DNA from: CAYUMU01 sp964445985 | Lineage (GTDB): Bacteria; Planctomycetota; Planctomycetia; Pirellulales; S012-138 | Direction of reading: 5' to 3' | Assembly: GCA_964445985.1 (NCBI GenBank) | Contig: CAYUMU010000032.1 | Coordinates: forward strand, 1 to 61,677 | DNA: 61,677 bases | Shown here: positions 59,052 to 61,677 of the stretch, in pieces | Position numbering within the stretch: position 1 is the stretch's first letter | How the letters are laid out: each line of letters starts with the position of its first letter | The notes under the pieces: generated by a model | What the model saw: only the letters and a program-made list of their open reading frames with translations | Database searches by the model: none | Told to the model about the DNA's origin: nothing | Program-made: the position numbers and the translations under genes

Positions 59052-60251
59052 TTACTGGGGGCTCCAGCCTTCAAGCGGAGCCGTGAAGATCTTAGGCTGG
59101 CGATCGCCCTGCAAAGCGGCCACGGCTTGAGCGGCCGATTGCACGGCACCGGGCGTGGAATGGATTTCAAACGCGATCTCGAATTGCCGGCTTTCGCCCG
59201 GCTCGAGCTGGATGGCTCGGCCTTGCTCGCGTTCGAATGGGTTGAGGTTGGGCAGATTCAGGGCCGGTTCGAGCCCGGTCACGTAGCCATCGGCCGGCAT
59301 CCGCATGTTCTTCCAGAGCACGAACCAGGGAAGCTGCTGGCGGTTGAACTTGAGGCTCACGCCGGTGGTTGCCGCCTGGTCGTGCAGCAGCACCTGGGTT
59401 TGCCCGGCTTCATCGGCAATGAGCTGGGTATAAAACGCCTGCTCGGGGAAATGCGGCTTGGGCTGGGGATACGTGTGCCAACTATCCAGGCCGGCGATGG
59501 CCGCCGGATCGCGCGGCGCCAGCGTTTCCAGCGGTAAGTGAACCCGCGCGCCAGGCTGCAACCAGGGCGTGCCAATATTGATATGGTACAGCAGCGACAG
59601 CCAACCGGGCTCCGCCGAAAAGTTCGTCACCGTATCGATGAGCGTGAAGCCGGGCTCGCCCAACTGCGTGATGAACTGGCTCGTCATTCGCAGCGAGTTG
59701 TGGAACAGCCGGGCTTCAGTTACTTCGCCGGTAACGACGATCTGGCCGGAGTCGGGATCGATGGCCAGTTCCACTTGTTGAGCCGGCGTGTTGGCGATGC
59801 GGCCATGCAGCGGTTGTTGCAGTTGGCCGGCCGGGTTGAAGAGCGGCGGGCCGTTGGTTTCCAGCCCACACCGGCAGAGCAGTTCATCAAAGCCAGATAG
59901 CCAGCCCAGGCCAGCGGGCTCCATCAGCGGAACCAGCCGAGGATGCACGGGACCAGCGACGGGCGACTGCCAACGCAGCGGCACGCCATCGCACTCGGCT
60001 TGCCACAGGCCCATGCCGCGGGTGGGCAGGATGGTGAGCCGGCAGCGACCGTTATCGATTTCCACGGCATCCACGCCATCCCGCAGGCCGCCTTGCAGGC
60101 GACGGAAATGCACGCTGAACGGCGTTGCACTCGCGCCGCGAGCGTCAGGGACGCCAAACACGTCGGCCGGGCCAACACGGAGGCCTGCCTGGTAGATGTC
60201 GCTGGCGGTATCGAGCAGGGGCCAACGGGCAGTCATTGGTCGTGCTTTCAT
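59052..60251 (-). CDS. DUF4432 aldose-epimerase-like protein
   Basis: This 399-residue protein has no signal peptide and belongs to the galactose mutarotase-like fold (DUF4432). Marks are GVDAVEIDNGRCRLTILPTR then GMGLWQAEC near 59-86, HPRLVPLMEPAGLGWLSGFD, ETNGPPLFNPAGQLQQPLHG, NFSAEPGWLSLLYHINIGTP and FVLWKNMRMPADGYVTGLEP. It probably interconverts or binds sugars in the cytoplasm, after uptake of glycan fragments. It starts 4 bases after the enolase stop on the same strand, so the two are an operon. Confidence 0.88.
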   Translation of the reverse strand: MKARPMTARWPLLDTASDIYQAGLRVGPADVFGVPDARGASATPFSVHFRRLQGGLRDGVDAVEIDNGRCRLTILPTRGMGLWQAECDGVPLRWQSPVAGPVHPRLVPLMEPAGLGWLSGFDELLCRCGLETNGPPLFNPAGQLQQPLHGRIANTPAQQVELAIDPDSGQIVVTGEVTEARLFHNSLRMTSQFITQLGEPGFTLIDTVTNFSAEPGWLSLLYHINIGTPWLQPGARVHLPLETLAPRDPAAIAGLDSWHTYPQPKPHFPEQAFYTQLIADEAGQTQVLLHDQAATTGVSLKFNRQQLPWFVLWKNMRMPADGYVTGLEPALNLPNLNPFEREQGRAIQLEPGESRQFEIAFEIHSTPGAVQSAAQAVAALQGDRQPKIFTAPLEGWSPQ

Positions 60252-60255
60252 CCCA

Positions 60256-61499
60256 TTACGAGCTCCAGCGTTTTAGCAGCAGGGGGCCGGCATATTGGGC
60301 TCCGGCGCCCAGGGCTTCTTCAATCCGCAGCAGTTGGTTGTACTTGCAGATGCGATCGGTGCGCGAGGCCGAGCCGGTTTTGATTTGGCCGGTGCCCAGC
60401 GCGACCGCCAGATCGGCAATCGTGGCGTCTTCGGTCTCGCCGCTGCGATGGCTGCTAATGGCCGTGTAGTTGTTGCGCCGGGCCAGCTCGATCGATTCGA
60501 TGGTTTCGGTCAGCGAGCCGATCTGGTTCACCTTGATCAAAATGCTGTTGGCGATCCCGCGGTCGATGCCTTCTTGCAGCCGCTTGGTGTTGGTCACAAA
60601 CAGGTCGTCACCCNNNNNNNNNNGTCGTCTTCGCTGCAACCGTCTTCGATCGAGCAGATGGGGAACTTGTCGGCCCACGAGGCGAGCAACTCGACCATGC
60701 CGGCCGAGTCGATTTGCTTGCCGTCGATGGTGTAGAGCTTCGTCTTTTCGTCGTAGAACTCGGTGGCGGCCACGTCGAGGGCCAACCGCACCTGCGTGCC
60801 TAGCTCGTAGCCGGCCTTGCTGATGGCTTCGACAATGTAGTCCAGGGCCTGGGCGTTGCTCTTGAGGTCGGGGGCAAAACCGCCTTCGTCGCCCACGGCC
60901 GTGTTGAGGCCGGCCTTGTGTAGCACCTTTTTCAAGTTGTGGAAGATTTCCACGCCGCAGCGAAGGGCCTCGCTGAAGGTTTCAAACCCGAGCGGCATGA
61001 CCATGAATTCTTGCACGTCCACGGCGTTGTCGGCGTGCTGGCCGCCGTTGATGATGTTCATCATGGGGGCCGGCAGCAGGCGGGCGTTGGAACCGCCCAG
61101 ATACCGGTAAAGGGGCTGCCCGGTGTGCTCGGCGGCGGCGTGAGCCACGGCCAGCGAAACGCCAAGAACGGCGTTGGCGCCCATGTTCTTTTTGTTGGGC
61201 GTGCCATCGAGCTCGATCATCCGCTGATCGACGGCGATTTGATCCAGGCCGTCCATGCCGAAGATGGCTTCGGAGAGCTCCTGGTTCACATTTTTCACGG
61301 CCTTGGTCACGCCTTTGCCGAGGAAAGCCTCTTCTCCGTCGCGCAGTTCGAGGGCTTCGTGAACGCCCGTGCTGGCGCCGCTGGGGACGGCAGCCCGGCC
61401 AAACGACCCATCTTCCAGCCGCACATCGACTTCGATGGTGGGATTGCCGCGGCTATCGAGAATTTGACGGGCGTGAACGTCGATGATGGCGGAGCTCAT
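60256..61499 (-). CDS. eno: Enolase, interrupted by an assembly gap
   Basis: Enolase converts 2-phosphoglycerate to phosphoenolpyruvate in glycolysis. The N-terminal 292 residues read cleanly from ATG 61499 (DVHARQILDSRGNPTIEVDV; GDEGGFAPDL; LALDVAATEF) to SIEDGCSEDD. Sequence resumes with GDDLFVTNTKRLQEGIDRGI, ILIKVNQIGSLTET (catalytic Lys) and SHRSGETEDATIADLAVALG and ends after 118 residues. Summing gives 410 against a usual 425-430, so about 18 residues are missing between EDD and GDD, where ten Ns stand. The two parts are in different frames only because the N count is a placeholder. The gene is almost surely intact in the organism. Confidence 0.95.
60614..60623. other. Assembly gap (10 N)
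   Basis: The ten Ns interrupt enolase. Comparison of the surrounding residues with the family suggests that about 54 bases are missing rather than ten. Confidence 0.98.
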
Positions 61500-61631
61500 A
61501 ACTCACTCGCTGCTGGTCGGTGGACTTATCTGGTTTTTGCTGACGAGCCGCATTTTGCCCGATAACGGGGGAAACGACTAGGGGGTGGGGCGAAGGGAAG
61601 CTGGACGCTCGGTCGCGCTCGCGGCTGGGTC

Positions 61632-61657
61632 GCCCCGGCTGGTTGCCCGGCCGGGGC
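61632..61657. repeat. GC-rich hairpin
   Basis: GCCCCGGC (61632-61639) pairs with GCCGGGGC (61650-61657) over a 10-base loop, 130 bases upstream of enolase. No T-run follows, so it is probably a GC-rich intergenic repeat or a hairpin of the gene beyond the window edge. Confidence 0.5.
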
Positions 61658-61677
61658 TCCCGCGGATCCGTACGTGC

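Noticed and set aside
1..61677. CRISPR arrays, insertion sequences, rRNA or tRNA genes
   Set aside because: Reading by eye found no regular spaced repeats, no transposase or integrase and no complete tRNA cloverleaf. A run of tRNAscan-SE and ISfinder would settle this.

Overview
The window reads as draft chromosome from a Planctomycetota bacterium, most likely of the Pirellulales type. The grounds are four secreted sulfatases, three Tat-exported DUF1501 proteins, two large DUF1549/DUF1553 cytochrome-like proteins that each precede a DUF1501 gene, leucine-rich-repeat proteins of the planctomycete ITDEGL kind, a PEP-CTERM protein, an HTTM-domain protein, ThuA and DUF4432 sugar genes, and GC-rich coding sequence with long antisense open frames. 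A run of ten Ns inside the enolase gene shows that this is an assembly with at least one scaffold gap.

Layout. Bases 1 to about 13,500 form an accessory island of small and orphan genes in mixed orientations. It holds a translationally coupled pair of unknown genes at the left edge, an sce7726-type PD-(D/E)XK-like protein convergent with and overlapping a beta-family protein, a DUF3800 protein with a hairpin over its ribosome binding site, a coiled-coil membrane protein, a protein with an RX4H motif, a four-knuckle zinc protein, two tandem paralogs of an HTH-like family, a PEP-CTERM protein and a small HTH protein. The island ends at a D-2-hydroxyacid dehydrogenase pseudogene with a large internal deletion. 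This is the most likely place for a defence or mobile-element function, although no integrase, transposase, CRISPR array or tRNA gene was found.

Bases 13,542 to 23,144 carry secreted metabolism genes: DUF1501, a sulfatase, an alpha/beta hydrolase, an LRR-DUF1549/1553 fusion and its DUF1501 partner. Bases 23,197 to 31,272 hold more housekeeping-like genes: DUF3467, a three-part HTTM-DCC-MORN fusion, a relic of an ADP-ribosylglycohydrolase, CbiX, LOG, a repeat-rich secreted protein and RNase HI. Bases 31,314 to 41,476 hold ThuA, a second sulfatase, a Tat-exported metallophosphoesterase, the second DUF1549/DUF1501 pair and methylmalonate-semialdehyde dehydrogenase. Bases 41,644 to 50,311 hold three very large TPR or HEAT repeat proteins in a divergent arrangement. 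Bases 50,713 to 60,251 are a glycan-degradation block: SGNH-LRR fusion, Gfo/Idh/MocA oxidoreductase, two coupled sulfatases, sialidase and a DUF4432 mutarotase-like enzyme. Enolase closes the window.

How the genes work together (inference). Exported sulfatases, sialidase, hydrolases and oxidoreductase would desulfate and dismantle sulfated, sialic-acid-like or other acidic glycans outside the cytoplasm. The DUF4432 protein, MMSDH and enolase would feed the resulting sugars and acids into central metabolism. The DUF1549/1553-DUF1501 pairs are a planctomycete hallmark of unknown biochemical role, probably in the periplasm. All function calls rest on motif reading by eye; no database search was run.
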